Source: Zelonia costaricensis (taxonomy: Eukaryota; Euglenozoa; Kinetoplastea; Trypanosomatida; Trypanosomatidae). From it: DNA of 60,274 bases. A program made the translations under genes and the position numbers. The stretch lies in the NCBI GenBank assembly GCA_030849075.1, contig JASAOO010003430.1, positions 1-60,274 on the forward strand. Direction: 5' to 3'. Below, one piece after another: positions 37,101 to 46,285 of the stretch; position 1 is the stretch's first letter, and the number at the start of each line of letters is the position of its first letter. A model generated the notes under the pieces. It was not told where the DNA came from and made no database searches. It saw only the letters and a list, made by a program, of their open reading frames with translations.

Positions 37101-37661
37101 GAAGCCGGCGTAGTCGTCACTGGCCCCGGCGTCCAAAGTGGTTTCGATGGTGTGCGTGATGCCCTCCAGCAGGTCGCTCGCCTCCTTGCTCGCCCACGCG
37201 TTGCGGCTCGTGATCTTGCCTTCGATGGCTTGGTTCAGCGCCACGTCCAGGTCCTGCACCGTGTGGAAGCGCGGACGCTGCCGCGGCAGCCGTGCCTGCC
37301 CGGATGCCGACTGCTGTGGGTGCTGCAGCAGCTGGGTGAGCTGGCTGGGCTGCGGCGACGCGTCAAAGCCCGGCGTCCTGTGTGCGGTGGTGTGGAGCGA
37401 TGGCGTGGTGGCTGCGGTGGTGCTCGGCGTGGCCGTGCTGTCGTCGTCGAAGAGCACCGACGGGCCGGCGGCGATGGCGCCGTGCGGGGCCTCGTTACCG
37501 CGGCGCAGGAACCCGGCGCGTGGGGCAGCTGGCGCACTGCTGTTGGCGCCGTCGGTGTTGACGGGGTGGGGCGTGGCGGGGGTGAGGTCCGTCACGGGCG
37601 GCGTCGCCGCGAGCGCTGCCTTGCCGGCACTGCCGCGGGCGCGCGGCTCTGGGGTCTGCAT
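34113..37661 (-). CDS. CAP-H: Condensin complex subunit 2 (kleisin CAP-H / Barren)
   Basis: Kleisin that closes the SMC2-SMC4 ring of condensin I for mitotic chromosome organisation. The 1182-residue product has the CAP-H N-terminal motif at about 130-215 (LDVALNQAIEGKITSRNAWA, GFAKAATVVEGCSKVWTSRV, DSTYQQSNQMVQRLL), which aligns with NKI...NTW...AS.KIYSYRVDS of animal and yeast CAP-H. A central motif follows (TQDFFQPFSTGLAHWNLLRK). At about 968 is TQVDVVRLRQLMWEALQGHL (compare VDVK.LK..LW). The C-terminal winged helix ends LANEYNVVLQSVEGLDDLRA, matching the HLANEKNL.L.G...L. ending of the family. The length exceeds the usual roughly 740 because of Ala/Gly/Ser/acidic inserts. Start ATG 37659-37661 (MQTPEPRARG); the frame upstream is CA-repeat derived. 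Confidence 0.88.
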   Translation of the reverse strand: MQTPEPRARGSAGKAALAATPPVTDLTPATPHPVNTDGANSSAPAAPRAGFLRRGNEAPHGAIAAGPSVLFDDDSTATPSTTAATTPSLHTTAHRTPGFDASPQPSQLTQLLQHPQQSASGQARLPRQRPRFHTVQDLDVALNQAIEGKITSRNAWASKEASDLLEGITHTIETTLDAGASDDYAGFAKAATVVEGCSKVWTSRVDSTYQQSNQMVQRLLRKEDGGGGGMLPDGEGGGEEGADEEQQPGAKSRSRSAASAAAAAAAAARTLAMEATEINLDSKARTALTQTGVNAQFRAITSKFDQGNAQGLLMNNAPLGRAGNIILDVDYAALPGAAAPAVSGAGRSSGGRRTSGTEGAAVDDAETAEQPFTTAAAAPPPATRLSQHAVVEVDAAVYDNVLADLPSYRGVPTSSTVARSTRGSEALAAPPTRDSVDAARASQASAIDPLLLLPHAAPPKQETAELARVSLKSEAAAAAAAAAGGGSALSALAGRGDALEGGGGALDGGGGFGDDDDVAGGGDAYDEDDGWGGGDDSDEGATGHRAGTSSVDDGAAGKRASGADRGAEARRLVSGAVEMEMIDTLFHGHTQLALEAEDPTSWCPLSEVSANPLTGVQSRSELSRLHREHRFTQPQRGGDAGGTAASSSNSVAVAGAGSLVSGGAPAAKRSRKERTVVFQLPDASGAASALPSSSSATFDASMAALLRDDGALRQAMTAGRHITPLGKQLLLAKDATHAVLAYTQSATQRSKAEQAGLLLPDAPVPGKTIPAYLPYPIHTQDFFQPFSTGLAHWNLLRKSATGHLVDSAAGAAAAVEGGGGGGASAVGGSSGGSISHLDGGVHGVRRGRTASEERDDGVRGYDDMPVEFFPGGAEVEAEDGGEAGGDYADYAELYGADGDDDDDAEEQRYVHGGFRGSAEARLLAQMDVAAAAAAAATGSAASGGSSMRSSGAASDAVHGTDPLELLKVLSPPEATLPTQVDVVRLRQLMWEALQGHLSAHQQTAAIDLATLRANGAAATGSGSAASAAETAAVKGPLVKAHALAALSKLRRRNRGDGAGQDEKDDEERVNEGGVAVKEGESGHAGPPSGARGTRAAVDPFLADGGTASPASAAAANVALTRFSDVVRSVLPHVASISSTNTLSPAFFFFSILFLANEYNVVLQSVEGLDDLRACGIARRVGE

Positions 37662-38647
37662 GTGGAAAGCAGGCGAGTATAGTGTGTGTGTGTGTGGGTG
37701 TGACTGTGCACAGGGGTGCCCACCGCCTTGCCCGAGTCGATCCTCCGGCCTCTCCTCCGCACAATAGACGACAGAGACGTGACCGCGCGGGTCCGTGAAA
37801 GATGGAGCGTGGCAGCGAGGGCACACCGACGGTGGCGAGAAGCGGCTGTAGGGCGCTGCGATGGAACCTAGTGTGGCAGATGGACCAATACAGGCGTATG
37901 TGTGGATAGGGAGCGTCAGGCAGGGGGTCGACGCGCGTGTGTGGTCAGTGACCGCACCTCTTCTTCTTCTCTATGTCTAAGAATATGCCTTTGCGCTTGT
38001 GAGTGGAGGGATGGGCGCGTATGGACGCGGATGCTCGAGCCTTGATCTCTGTCTGTATGATCGTGTGTGTGTGTGTATGTGTGTGCGCGTCTCCAGGTGG
38101 AACGGGTGAGGGAGGAGGTGCAGTGCGAACGGCGCAAGAGGTGTAGACCACTTCGGCTGCGCAATGGGACAGAGAGGACGCCGCAGGACGGTCGGGGCGG
38201 GGGAGGGCATCGAGGTGCGAAGGAGTCAAGTGCAGCGGACGGTGGAGGAGGAAGAGGGGTGGGCATAGGTGGTTGGAAACGCACGCAGCAGGCAGGGACG
38301 GTGGGGAGAGGGGAGACGGGGGTGGGGGCGGCGTGGCGTGCGAACAACCGCGTACCCACCCCCCTCACCCCCACCCCGCACTCCTCCTTCGTGAAGAGAG
38401 CTCACGACTGCTGCTGCAAAGAGGGAGAGGGAGGGGACGAGATCAGAGGGAGCTGCGGGATGAGCAGCCGGCACCACCGCAGCTGCCACGTAGCTTGTCC
38501 ATCAGAGTGTCCGCGACGACGGGGGGCTCGAAGTGGCCCCTGCTGGTTGAACGAGGGGCTGCACCCGCACGCGCGTAGTGCAGGCGCCGATGTGACAGCT
38601 CCACGCACGTGCAGGCCCTCACCGGCTCCGCATCGCCTGCGTGGTGT

Positions 38648-38681
<34 letters not shown>

Positions 38682-38924
38682 CTTCTTGTGCCTTGTACGG
38701 TGTGTGCGTGTTCGCTCTCGACAAGATGTATCCAGCACATGAGACCAGCCGTCCCCCCCCCCTCCTCACCCGCTGCGATGTTCGGGGGTGGGCTAAGGGG
38801 ATGAGGGGGACGACAAGCGGGGGACAACGGAGCCGCGGGCGGAGGAGGGTGACGGAGTGCGTTGAGGCGAGGAGCATCAGAGGCCGCACGCGATTGCATC
38901 CCCCTCCTCCCCCGCCGCCCTCCA
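37662..38924 (-). other. Intergenic region upstream of CAP-H
   Basis: No gene. TG stretches lie at 37681-37696 and 38060-38084, and a pure TG array at 38653-38681. Plus-strand purine-rich tracts (38210-38265, 38400-38450) could serve as splice signals or polyadenylation guides on the sense strand. A C9 run is at about 38753-38761. Confidence 0.5.
38653..38681. repeat. (TG)n microsatellite
   Basis: About 14 pure TG units downstream (sense) of the NAD kinase gene. Confidence 0.95.
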
Positions 38925-41900
38925 CTACAGCGTCTTGGGGAACTGCATCTGGTACAGCTTGTGCTGCAGGTCGCAGCTCTTCGAGAAGGCGAGGGTGACG
39001 CCTGCAACCCGGCTGGAGCGGACAAGCAGGCGCGTTACGTTCCCCACGTCAACGGAGTCGACATAGCACCGGCACGGCCGCTTCGTGCAGTCGATCACCT
39101 CGAACTCAACCTGATCCTCCTGGTCGAGGTGCGCCGGCCGCCACTGCGCCGGGGACACGACGTTGCTGCCGACGACCTGGATGAGCGGGGCGCCGACCGG
39201 GACGGGCGACGCGCCGAGGGCTTGGCTGTAGGCCGTGCTGCCGGCCGCCGTGGACACGAGCACGCCATCGCCGCGCAGCCGCCGGATGCGCTCCTGCCCG
39301 TTCACGAGAATGCGGATCAGCGCCGTCTGCCCACTCGACCGCTCCACCCACGCGTCGTTGAAGGCCAGCTCCGACAGGAGCATGCGCTCGCCGGTGTCGC
39401 CCTCCTTCTCGGCCTGGCAGTAGAGCATCGTCGTGAAGTGGAGCTTCAGCGGGGACGAGAAGAGCTCCTCCAGGGTGGAGCGGTCGTTCAGCAGGTAGCC
39501 GACGTGGCCGGCGTTGACGCCGTAGAAGGGGATGAAGCGGCGCCAGTTCTTACGAATGCAGTGCATCATGTACCCGTCGCCGCCGATCGGCACGATGAGG
39601 TCGGGCTCCTCGCCGTCCTGGCACTGGAAGAGACGCAGTTTCTCGAACTGCTCCCGGGCGAGCAGGTTGTTGCGGTCGTAGTGCAGCTCCAAGCGCGGTA
39701 TCAGCCCAGGGAAGGAGAGCGTCGCCGTGTCGCGGGGGGCCACGACGCGGCGGATGCTGCCCCCACCACCGCCACCACCACCGCCGCCGCCACCGCTGCC
39801 TGGCCCCACCCCCATCCCGACCCCACCCGCGCTGCCCGCGCCCGCCGCGGACTCGGCACCCCCCGCGCCGCCGAGCCCGACCGCCGCGGACGCACTGCCA
39901 GACCCACCCCCGCCACCGCCAGCACCCCCGCCGCCGCCACCCCCGCCGCGGCTGTAGTCGCCGCTGACGCCCACGCTGCCGTAGAGGGAGGCGGCCGTGG
40001 CCTTGCGCGGGTCGCGGTACAACCCATGCCCCTCCACATACCGCTGCACGCAGTCGGTCAGGATGGAGGCTGGGTGCACCTCTTGCTCCCAGAGCGCCTG
40101 CCGCACGTCTGCACCGGTGCTGCGCGTGATGGGGTGCACCTCCACCATCGGCGCACCCAGCCACGTGAGCAGGCCACTGCCACTGCTGCTGCCGCCGCCG
40201 CCGCCATGGCTCATGCTGCCATTGCTGTTGCCCGCGGGGTACGCGTCGGCATTGCCGTCCGCCGCGCCGCTGTCGTAGCGGTAGCTGCTTCCATCGACCA
40301 GCCGCCGCGTGGCTGCCCCGGTCGTCTTGGCAGACCCCCGCGTTGGGCTCGCGGCGGCAGCGACGGAGGGCGTGGAGGCGGACATCCACGTGCGAGTTGA
40401 GGCACGACGCCCAAGATTAGCCGAAGACGATGGTGACGACGTGGAGGAGGAGTGCGGTGTGTGCATGAATGACGAGAGCGGCGATGCCGACGTGGACGCC
40501 ATCACGCTCGCTGGGCCGTACGCGCGGGACGGGTAGAGCTCGTCGATGAGCTGCCGCACCGTGCGGTGGCGGCGGCGCGCGAGGTGGTGGCTGTCCTCGT
40601 GGTGGGGGTCCGCGACGCCGAAGGGGCGAGCCGTGGGGCGGGCGGAAAGACGCGCGGCAATGCCAGTGCGCGTCTTGGAGGGCCGCCCCGACGCCGCCGC
40701 CAACATCGGGCTGCTCGCGCCGGTCGCCGAGGGCCGCGCAGGGGCAGAGGCGCCGTCCGACGCAGACGCCGACGTCGACGCGCTTGTCGCCGCGGCGAGT
40801 GCGGCGGCCGGCCTCAGCATCCGCTCCAGCTCCGCCCGCACGTCCTCGATCTCCTGCGTAAGGAAGCGCTTGCGGGTGTCCTCGTCCGCGGCCTCGCGAC
40901 CTGCGGCCGACATCGGGACCTCCGCCGCCGCCGCCCCCTCTGCGAGGGCCAGCGACGCCGCCATCGCACGTGGCGCAGCGCCGTCCGTGCTTGCATCGGG
41001 CGCGGCAGACGCCATCGATGAAGCCGCGGCCCTCGCCGTGGAGGCGGGCGTGGCGCCGGCGCTGATGCCACCGCTTGTGGCAGTCGATGCAGCAGCTGCA
41101 TCCGCACCTGCCGTCGCACTCCCGTCGTCGCCTCGCTTCGAGCTCGTCGCAGCGCCACCGGAAGCTGCCGCGCCGTCCTCCACCGCCAGCGCAAAGCCGT
41201 CGTCGGAGACTACGGTGTCCATGGCCGACGCATCCCCATCGCCACCGCCTGTAGAGCCCGCCGCCGTGGCGGCACCACCCGCAGAGCCCGCCGCCGCAGA
41301 GGCGGAGCCGCGCACACGCACCCCCGCGCGTGCGGCTGTGCCGCTACCGCCCCTGGCATCCTCTGCACCGCTGGTGCGCTGCTGCTGCTGCTGCTGCCCG
41401 TGCCGCTGGCCGCCGAGCCGCCCACGCGTCACGTCGCCAATCTCCCCGTCCTCCTCCGTCCAGTCCGGCAGCGTGGTCGGGGTGGCAGCGCCGCCGCCAA
41501 GCCAGCTGCTGCTCGTCGAGCTCCAGTAGGAGCGGCTCACCTCCACCTCGTCGTCCCCGCGGCCGCCCGGCGTGGTCCACCAGCGCCCCCGCGCGCAGTC
41601 CGCGTAGCCGACGCCAGGCTCGCCGTGCAGCGAGGACGCGTGCGATCGAGCAGCGGAGGGCCCCGACCCGGCCGTGCCGCCGTCGCTGCCATCACCGGCC
41701 TCCTCCCTGTGCGTCTCGCGCGGTGAGGAGCGCGGCAGCGTCGCGGCGTATAAGGTGGACGCGGTGCGGGTTGCCGCGTCGCCACCGCGCAGGAGCGGCG
41801 AGCGCGAGAGCGCCTTCACCTGGCCTGGTGGAGGACCCGCGTGCAGGTCGCCATCGAGGCCGGTGCCGATGCCGCACCGCCGTGGGGAGGACATGTCCGG

Positions 41901-43046
41901 CACATCCGCAAAATAGTCCGACTCGCGATCCACGAGCGACGCGCTCTCGTAGCGCTCCTCCATGCCGCTCTCCGGCTCCGCGCGATCGGGCGTGGCCAGC
42001 ATCATCGGGGTCGGGTTGCGCCGGCGGTGTGCCGCGGCGGCGGACATGAACCGATCCGCCCTGCGGTAGTACTCCGCCTCCTCCGGGCTGCGCACGAACT
42101 GGCCAACCGGCGACTGGTACTGCCGCGAGGTGAGGCGGGACACGCTGCCGACCGGCCGCTGCCGCTCCAGTGCCTTGAGGGGGTAGCTCTGGGTCTGCAG
42201 CAGCAGCATCGGCACCGTGGACTTGAAGTCTGCAAAGTGGCTCCAGTTGAGCACCTCGTAGGCGTCGTGCAGCCAGTGAACCAGGACGCTGTTTGGGTAG
42301 CGGCAGATGAGCTCGTAGATGATCGGCATCGACTCGTCGGGGTGCTCGAGTGCGGTGAAGTCGACGTGCACGTGCGCCAGGCCACGCGTCGCGAGCACCG
42401 CCAGCGCGGCAAGGTGCGTCGACTGGCGCAGGCTCACAGGGTAGCGGGTGTTGGGGATGAGAATGATATCATCGAAGGGGGCGAGCTGGCTGTCCTCGCG
42501 CAGACTCGTCGCGAACGCTTCCATGTACCAGAACGGCGAGGACGTCGCGCAGGAAATGGGGTCGGCATGCGGGAAGCCTACCGTGCCCGCTGCCGATGCA
42601 AGAGACGGGCTGCCACCGCTGCGGCTGTCGGCGGACTCACGGGCACTTCGCTGCGGCGGAGCTGCGGCCGCAGACGAGGAGGAAGACGAGGCCGAGCCGC
42701 GAGAGAAGAGGTGCTGCACGCGGGCAGCAATGCCGCTCGGCGCAGATGGGGATGCGCTCGCCGCTGTCGGTGATGAGCCCGCGGCAGATGCGCTCGAGGC
42801 TCCCGCACTGGTGGAGCCGCGGTTGCCCGCCGGTCCGGCGCCCGCTCCTGGCGCATGGAGGGCAGCCGGCGCCAGGCCTCCCCGCGCCGGCGTCGCCACA
42901 AGATCGGGGGCGCCGAGCAGCAGCCGGAAGAGCTCGCGGTGCTGCCGCGTCGGCGGGTCGAGGTGGATGGGGAAGAGGGCGACGCGGGCCAGCGACGGCA
43001 CATGGTACGGCCCGCTCGTGCACCACACCACCAACGTGCGACGCAT
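38925..43046 (-). CDS. NADK: NAD kinase with an N-terminal NMN-adenylyltransferase-like region
   Basis: Phosphorylates NAD to NADP. The kinase domain is at about 1115-1373: GGDG (1155-1158, Asp1157), FYGVNAGHVGYLLND, LAFNDAWVERSSGQTALI, then RGDGVLVSTAAGSTAYSQAL. All the usual catalytic and NAD-binding motifs are intact. The N-terminal 345 residues are unlike ordinary NAD kinases. VALFPIHLDPPTRQHRELFR (T33-x-Q-H36 where nucleotidyltransferases have T/HxGH), then FDDIILIPNTRYPVSLRQ and RYPNSVLVHWLHDAYEVLNW, follow the NadD/NMNAT pattern (FDP.H.GH; DE..F.P....; YP...L.W..G.D....L..W). If so, one chain would carry two consecutive steps of NADP synthesis, or a dead regulatory version of the first. 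A 600-residue disordered linker joins them. Total length 1373. Start ATG 43044-43046. The kinase call is secure; the NMNAT reading is inference. Confidence 0.88.
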   Translation of the reverse strand: MRRTLVVWCTSGPYHVPSLARVALFPIHLDPPTRQHRELFRLLLGAPDLVATPARGGLAPAALHAPGAGAGPAGNRGSTSAGASSASAAGSSPTAASASPSAPSGIAARVQHLFSRGSASSSSSSAAAAPPQRSARESADSRSGGSPSLASAAGTVGFPHADPISCATSSPFWYMEAFATSLREDSQLAPFDDIILIPNTRYPVSLRQSTHLAALAVLATRGLAHVHVDFTALEHPDESMPIIYELICRYPNSVLVHWLHDAYEVLNWSHFADFKSTVPMLLLQTQSYPLKALERQRPVGSVSRLTSRQYQSPVGQFVRSPEEAEYYRRADRFMSAAAAHRRRNPTPMMLATPDRAEPESGMEERYESASLVDRESDYFADVPDMSSPRRCGIGTGLDGDLHAGPPPGQVKALSRSPLLRGGDAATRTASTLYAATLPRSSPRETHREEAGDGSDGGTAGSGPSAARSHASSLHGEPGVGYADCARGRWWTTPGGRGDDEVEVSRSYWSSTSSSWLGGGAATPTTLPDWTEEDGEIGDVTRGRLGGQRHGQQQQQQRTSGAEDARGGSGTAARAGVRVRGSASAAAGSAGGAATAAGSTGGGDGDASAMDTVVSDDGFALAVEDGAAASGGAATSSKRGDDGSATAGADAAAASTATSGGISAGATPASTARAAASSMASAAPDASTDGAAPRAMAASLALAEGAAAAEVPMSAAGREAADEDTRKRFLTQEIEDVRAELERMLRPAAALAAATSASTSASASDGASAPARPSATGASSPMLAAASGRPSKTRTGIAARLSARPTARPFGVADPHHEDSHHLARRRHRTVRQLIDELYPSRAYGPASVMASTSASPLSSFMHTPHSSSTSSPSSSANLGRRASTRTWMSASTPSVAAAASPTRGSAKTTGAATRRLVDGSSYRYDSGAADGNADAYPAGNSNGSMSHGGGGGSSSGSGLLTWLGAPMVEVHPITRSTGADVRQALWEQEVHPASILTDCVQRYVEGHGLYRDPRKATAASLYGSVGVSGDYSRGGGGGGGGAGGGGGGSGSASAAVGLGGAGGAESAAGAGSAGGVGMGVGPGSGGGGGGGGGGGGSIRRVVAPRDTATLSFPGLIPRLELHYDRNNLLAREQFEKLRLFQCQDGEEPDLIVPIGGDGYMMHCIRKNWRRFIPFYGVNAGHVGYLLNDRSTLEELFSSPLKLHFTTMLYCQAEKEGDTGERMLLSELAFNDAWVERSSGQTALIRILVNGQERIRRLRGDGVLVSTAAGSTAYSQALGASPVPVGAPLIQVVGSNVVSPAQWRPAHLDQEDQVEFEVIDCTKRPCRCYVDSVDVGNVTRLLVRSSRVAGVTLAFSKSCDLQHKLYQMQFPKTL

Positions 43047-44758
43047 CGCGACCGCGTGCGGGGGGGGGGGGCGGAAGGGGGGGAGGGGTGTCTCAATCGG
43101 TTTGTGGCCGGTGAGGACGTTAAGGGGAACACGGAAGGGAGGCGCACGGCCGCACACACGAGGCAGGATGGACCGCCGAAGAAGTGCGCGCACACAGGAG
43201 AGAGGGGGGAGGGGGGTGAGGAAGCAGCAGCTCAACAGTGGAACGCCGCACCCGGCTTCGCGGAGAGAGCGGCAGACGAGCGCACCGCAGTCGCACGCAC
43301 ACTATGGCGGTGGCCGCAGTAGCAGCAGAGGCGAGGAGAAAGCGAGAAAACCCCCCGGAAGCGGCGTGGAGAGCCGACGCCCTATGGTCCCCCTGTCGCA
43401 CCCACACTCACACGCAGACACACGCAGACACACACGAAGTACCGAGACACAGCGGTCGACCCGACGCGCGCGCGCGCATGCACACAGGATAGAAAAGGGG
43501 GGAGGGCGCAGCCAGGGGGCTGCGTGCAGCGAGTAGCGGTGGAGTGCGCGTGCAGCACGGCGAGTGCGCGCGCTTGCGGCAGTTGTGTGTGAGAAGAAGC
43601 GTCGCAGATGGCACTGCCGCGTGTGCGGCTCGCAGAGAAGAGCGGGGCACGGCAGATGCGTGCGCGTGTACGTGTGTGTGTGTGTGTCGGTGTGTCGGTG
43701 TGTTGAGCACGCGGATGAAGACACTGGGGTAAGACGGATATGGAACGCAGCTGGCGGCGGAGGGAAAGGGGGGGGCGTGGCGACCGTCAGCGGACTAAAT
43801 GGTGGGGGGAAGAAGGGGGAGGCAGGAGAGGCACGAGAGGTGGGGGACGTGGCTGCGATTGAAGGGGCGCCGTGAGGCGGCTGTGCGTGGCCGACGGATG
43901 TGTGCGCCATGAAGCGGACACATCGCGAGAGAGGGGGCATGCGGGGGGAGCTCGCTGTCTGGCGCGGCCTGAGCCACGACGATGGTGCAAGCTGTCGTGG
44001 GTGTTGTACTGAGTAGCCGTTTTGGGAAACCTGAGCTGCGTGCGCAAGACCACATCAACATGTGTCAGCGTCCAGTGATGTACAAGAAGACGAGTAAAGA
44101 AGTCAAGAACGAGAGAGCTTCACGGCGCGTCGTGGTGGGTGGTGGCCACGCCAATGAGCGCCGGATGGGGAGAGGGAGGTGATGGAAGAAGGGAAGGAGG
44201 TAAGACAGGTGCGCAGTGGCTTCGGTGAGGAAGCAGCACGGCAGGTACAAGTTGTCGACCAGAGCGGAAAGTACGCGCTGATGTGCGTGCCTGTGGGTCT
44301 GTGTGTAACTGTGTGCATGTGAGGTCAAGCTGCAGGATGCGTTCGGCCGCATCATAGACCGTGCTTTGAACTCTGATCCTCTCCGACTCTCATCAACCTT
44401 CCACACAGACACACATACACGTACACACATACAAATACAAGGGATCTGATGTAGCAGAAGGCAGAACAAGAAAGAGCCAAGAAGGCATCCAAACGCAACA
44501 GCCACGGCCACGACCCGAAGCGCTACACCGTGCGGCTGCGTGCGCTATGGTAGGGGCGAGGGGCGCGAAGTGCATTACACTGGGAATGGATGGGCCGTAC
44601 GGGAAGGAGGCATGTCGCGGCCTTGGACATCGCAGGTGCCACATCGAGCGCAGGAACTCCAGACTCACACACGGCGCCGGCGAAGTCACCTCCAACCCAA
44701 CTCCAGCACAGCACACGTTGGGGCGGGAGATGGACACACACACACACACCTACGCCCT
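43047..44758 (-). other. Intergenic region upstream of the NAD kinase gene
   Basis: A gene-free 1.7 kb. A C-rich tract (plus G12 at 43060-43071) abuts the NADK ATG. Mixed CA/GA stretches lie at 43401-43436, TG at 43673-43702, plus-strand purine tracts at 43755-43845 and 44161-44205, and CA at 44401-44432 and 44731-44749. No open frame looks genic. Confidence 0.5.
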
Positions 44759-46285
44759 CTACTCCGTCTCTATCGGCTCGAGGTGAACGTGCGCGCGCTC
44801 GTGCAGGTGGGCCACCCAGAACCGCTGCGGGTCGTTCTCGTGCATGAACGCAGACTGCCCCCCACCGTGCGGCCCACCTCCGGCGCGGCGGCCAAAGGCA
44901 TAGAACGTATTGAGCCGCAGCCCACTCGCCGGCCGGTGCTGCTGCCGCATCGCCTCCTGCAACATCCTCGGCCGCGCCTCGGTCCCCATCACGTCGTCCT
45001 CGAGCATGCGGTACCCGGCGGCCTCCTCCACCGTGGGCAGCGCGTACAGCGGGGCACCCCCGTCCCCACCGTGCGGGGGCCGCTCTCGCGTCGTGCGGAA
45101 GTTCACAAGGGGGATGTGGTGACTGCGCAGCGCGTTGCGGTGCGACTGCTGCCGTGCGGCGGCACGCTCGTCCGCGGCCCCGCGGGCCTCGGCGCGGCGC
45201 CGTCTGAAGAACCCGCCGCAGGACGTCAGTGTCGTCTTGCGGGCCTTGTCAGCGCCTTTCCTCGCCTTCGCGTTCCCCTCACCGCCCCGCTCCTGCTGTG
45301 GCGGCTGCGGTTCGCAGACGGTGGCGGGGGGCTGGGGGAGAATGCGGAAGGTGAGGTGCGTGGGGAAGGGCATACTCCCGCCATCCCGCCGGCGCCGCGC
45401 CTCCTTGGGTGACGGCGGAATGGCGATGGGGACGGTGTGGATGGTGTCCACCACATCAGGCGGGGCCTCCCCACCACCACCACCACCGCCACCAGCGCCG
45501 CCGCGCCCCTCCCCGCTCGTGTGGCTCGTGCCGTCCCCGTCGGCCGGGAAGCTAGGACGGGCCAGCAGCAGCTCCTCCTCTGAAAAGTGGTACGGGCTGA
45601 CGGGGCACACCCGCCCATCCCCGGGTGCCCCCGCAGGCCCCCCGCCGCCGCCGCCTGTGAGGCTCGGCCGCAGCGCCACGACGCGTGTCACCGACGCCGC
45701 CGCGTCACCGGAGGGCGGCGATGTGGGCGGCGATGACGGCGACGAGGCGAGGCTGGGCGAGCGCAGCGGCCGCACCAGCGCATCCGCGTCGTCCACGGTG
45801 ACTCCGTTGACGGTGGTCGACGTCGCCGCCTTCGCCCTCGCGCCATCGCTCGCCGTCCCCGAGGTGGCGCGCTGCCGATCGAAGCTGGAGATCGGAGACG
45901 GTGTCGGGGGCGTCATCGCGGTGGTCGTGGTGGCGGTGGTGGTGAACGTGCCGCTCTCGGGCCTGTTCGCGGCACGCACATAGGCGGAGGATGGCGTGAG
46001 CACGTCGGAGGCGGCACCGGCGGACCCGGCCGTGTCAATGCTCGCCGCCTCCGACGCCGTCGACACAGACGTGGAGCTGTAGGACGAGCTCCCTGCTCGA
46101 TACGAGTCGGAGCCCTCCGAGTAATACGAGTATCTGCCGCTGCTGCTGCTCCCCACGTCGGAGTCGCCGTACACGCTGGACGAAGGCAAAGACGCGGACG
46201 CAGACGCGGCGTCGCGGTCGCGATCGTGCCGGTGCTCCCGCGACGGCCCATGCGCGGAGAGCTTCCGCTGGATGGCGCGGTGCAT
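44759..46285 (-). CDS. Hypothetical, largely disordered protein
   Basis: No family recognised. The 508-residue product opens MHRAIQRKLSAHGPSREHRH, followed by a Ser/Tyr/Asp-rich region (YSYYSEGSDSYRAGSSSYSS) and long Ala/Thr/Ser/Gly/Pro tracts. Conserved-looking islands include RVCPVSPYHFSEEELLLARP (about 225-245) and TIHTVPIAIPPSPKEARRRR. The C-terminal 110 residues include HHIPLVNFRTTRERPP, AGYRMLEDDVMGTEARPRML, LRLNTFYAFGRRAGGG and RFWVAHLHERAHVHLEPIET. These short linear islands in disorder suggest a scaffold or cytoskeletal protein. The ATG at 46283-46285 is the natural start. It is probably coding because reading is uninterrupted with a non-repetitive C-terminus. Confidence 0.65.
   Translation of the reverse strand: MHRAIQRKLSAHGPSREHRHDRDRDAASASASLPSSSVYGDSDVGSSSSGRYSYYSEGSDSYRAGSSSYSSTSVSTASEAASIDTAGSAGAASDVLTPSSAYVRAANRPESGTFTTTATTTTAMTPPTPSPISSFDRQRATSGTASDGARAKAATSTTVNGVTVDDADALVRPLRSPSLASSPSSPPTSPPSGDAAASVTRVVALRPSLTGGGGGGPAGAPGDGRVCPVSPYHFSEEELLLARPSFPADGDGTSHTSGEGRGGAGGGGGGGGEAPPDVVDTIHTVPIAIPPSPKEARRRRDGGSMPFPTHLTFRILPQPPATVCEPQPPQQERGGEGNAKARKGADKARKTTLTSCGGFFRRRRAEARGAADERAAARQQSHRNALRSHHIPLVNFRTTRERPPHGGDGGAPLYALPTVEEAAGYRMLEDDVMGTEARPRMLQEAMRQQHRPASGLRLNTFYAFGRRAGGGPHGGGQSAFMHENDPQRFWVAHLHERAHVHLEPIETE

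Noticed and set aside
34929..37682. Plus-strand open frame of 917 codons, and similar long plus-strand frames at 10410-12464, 7572-9527, 29644-31461 and 52535-54172
   Set aside because: They lie antisense to well-supported minus-strand genes, encode Arg/Ala/Gly-rich shadow protein without recognisable motifs, and arise from the GC-rich third codon positions of the real genes.
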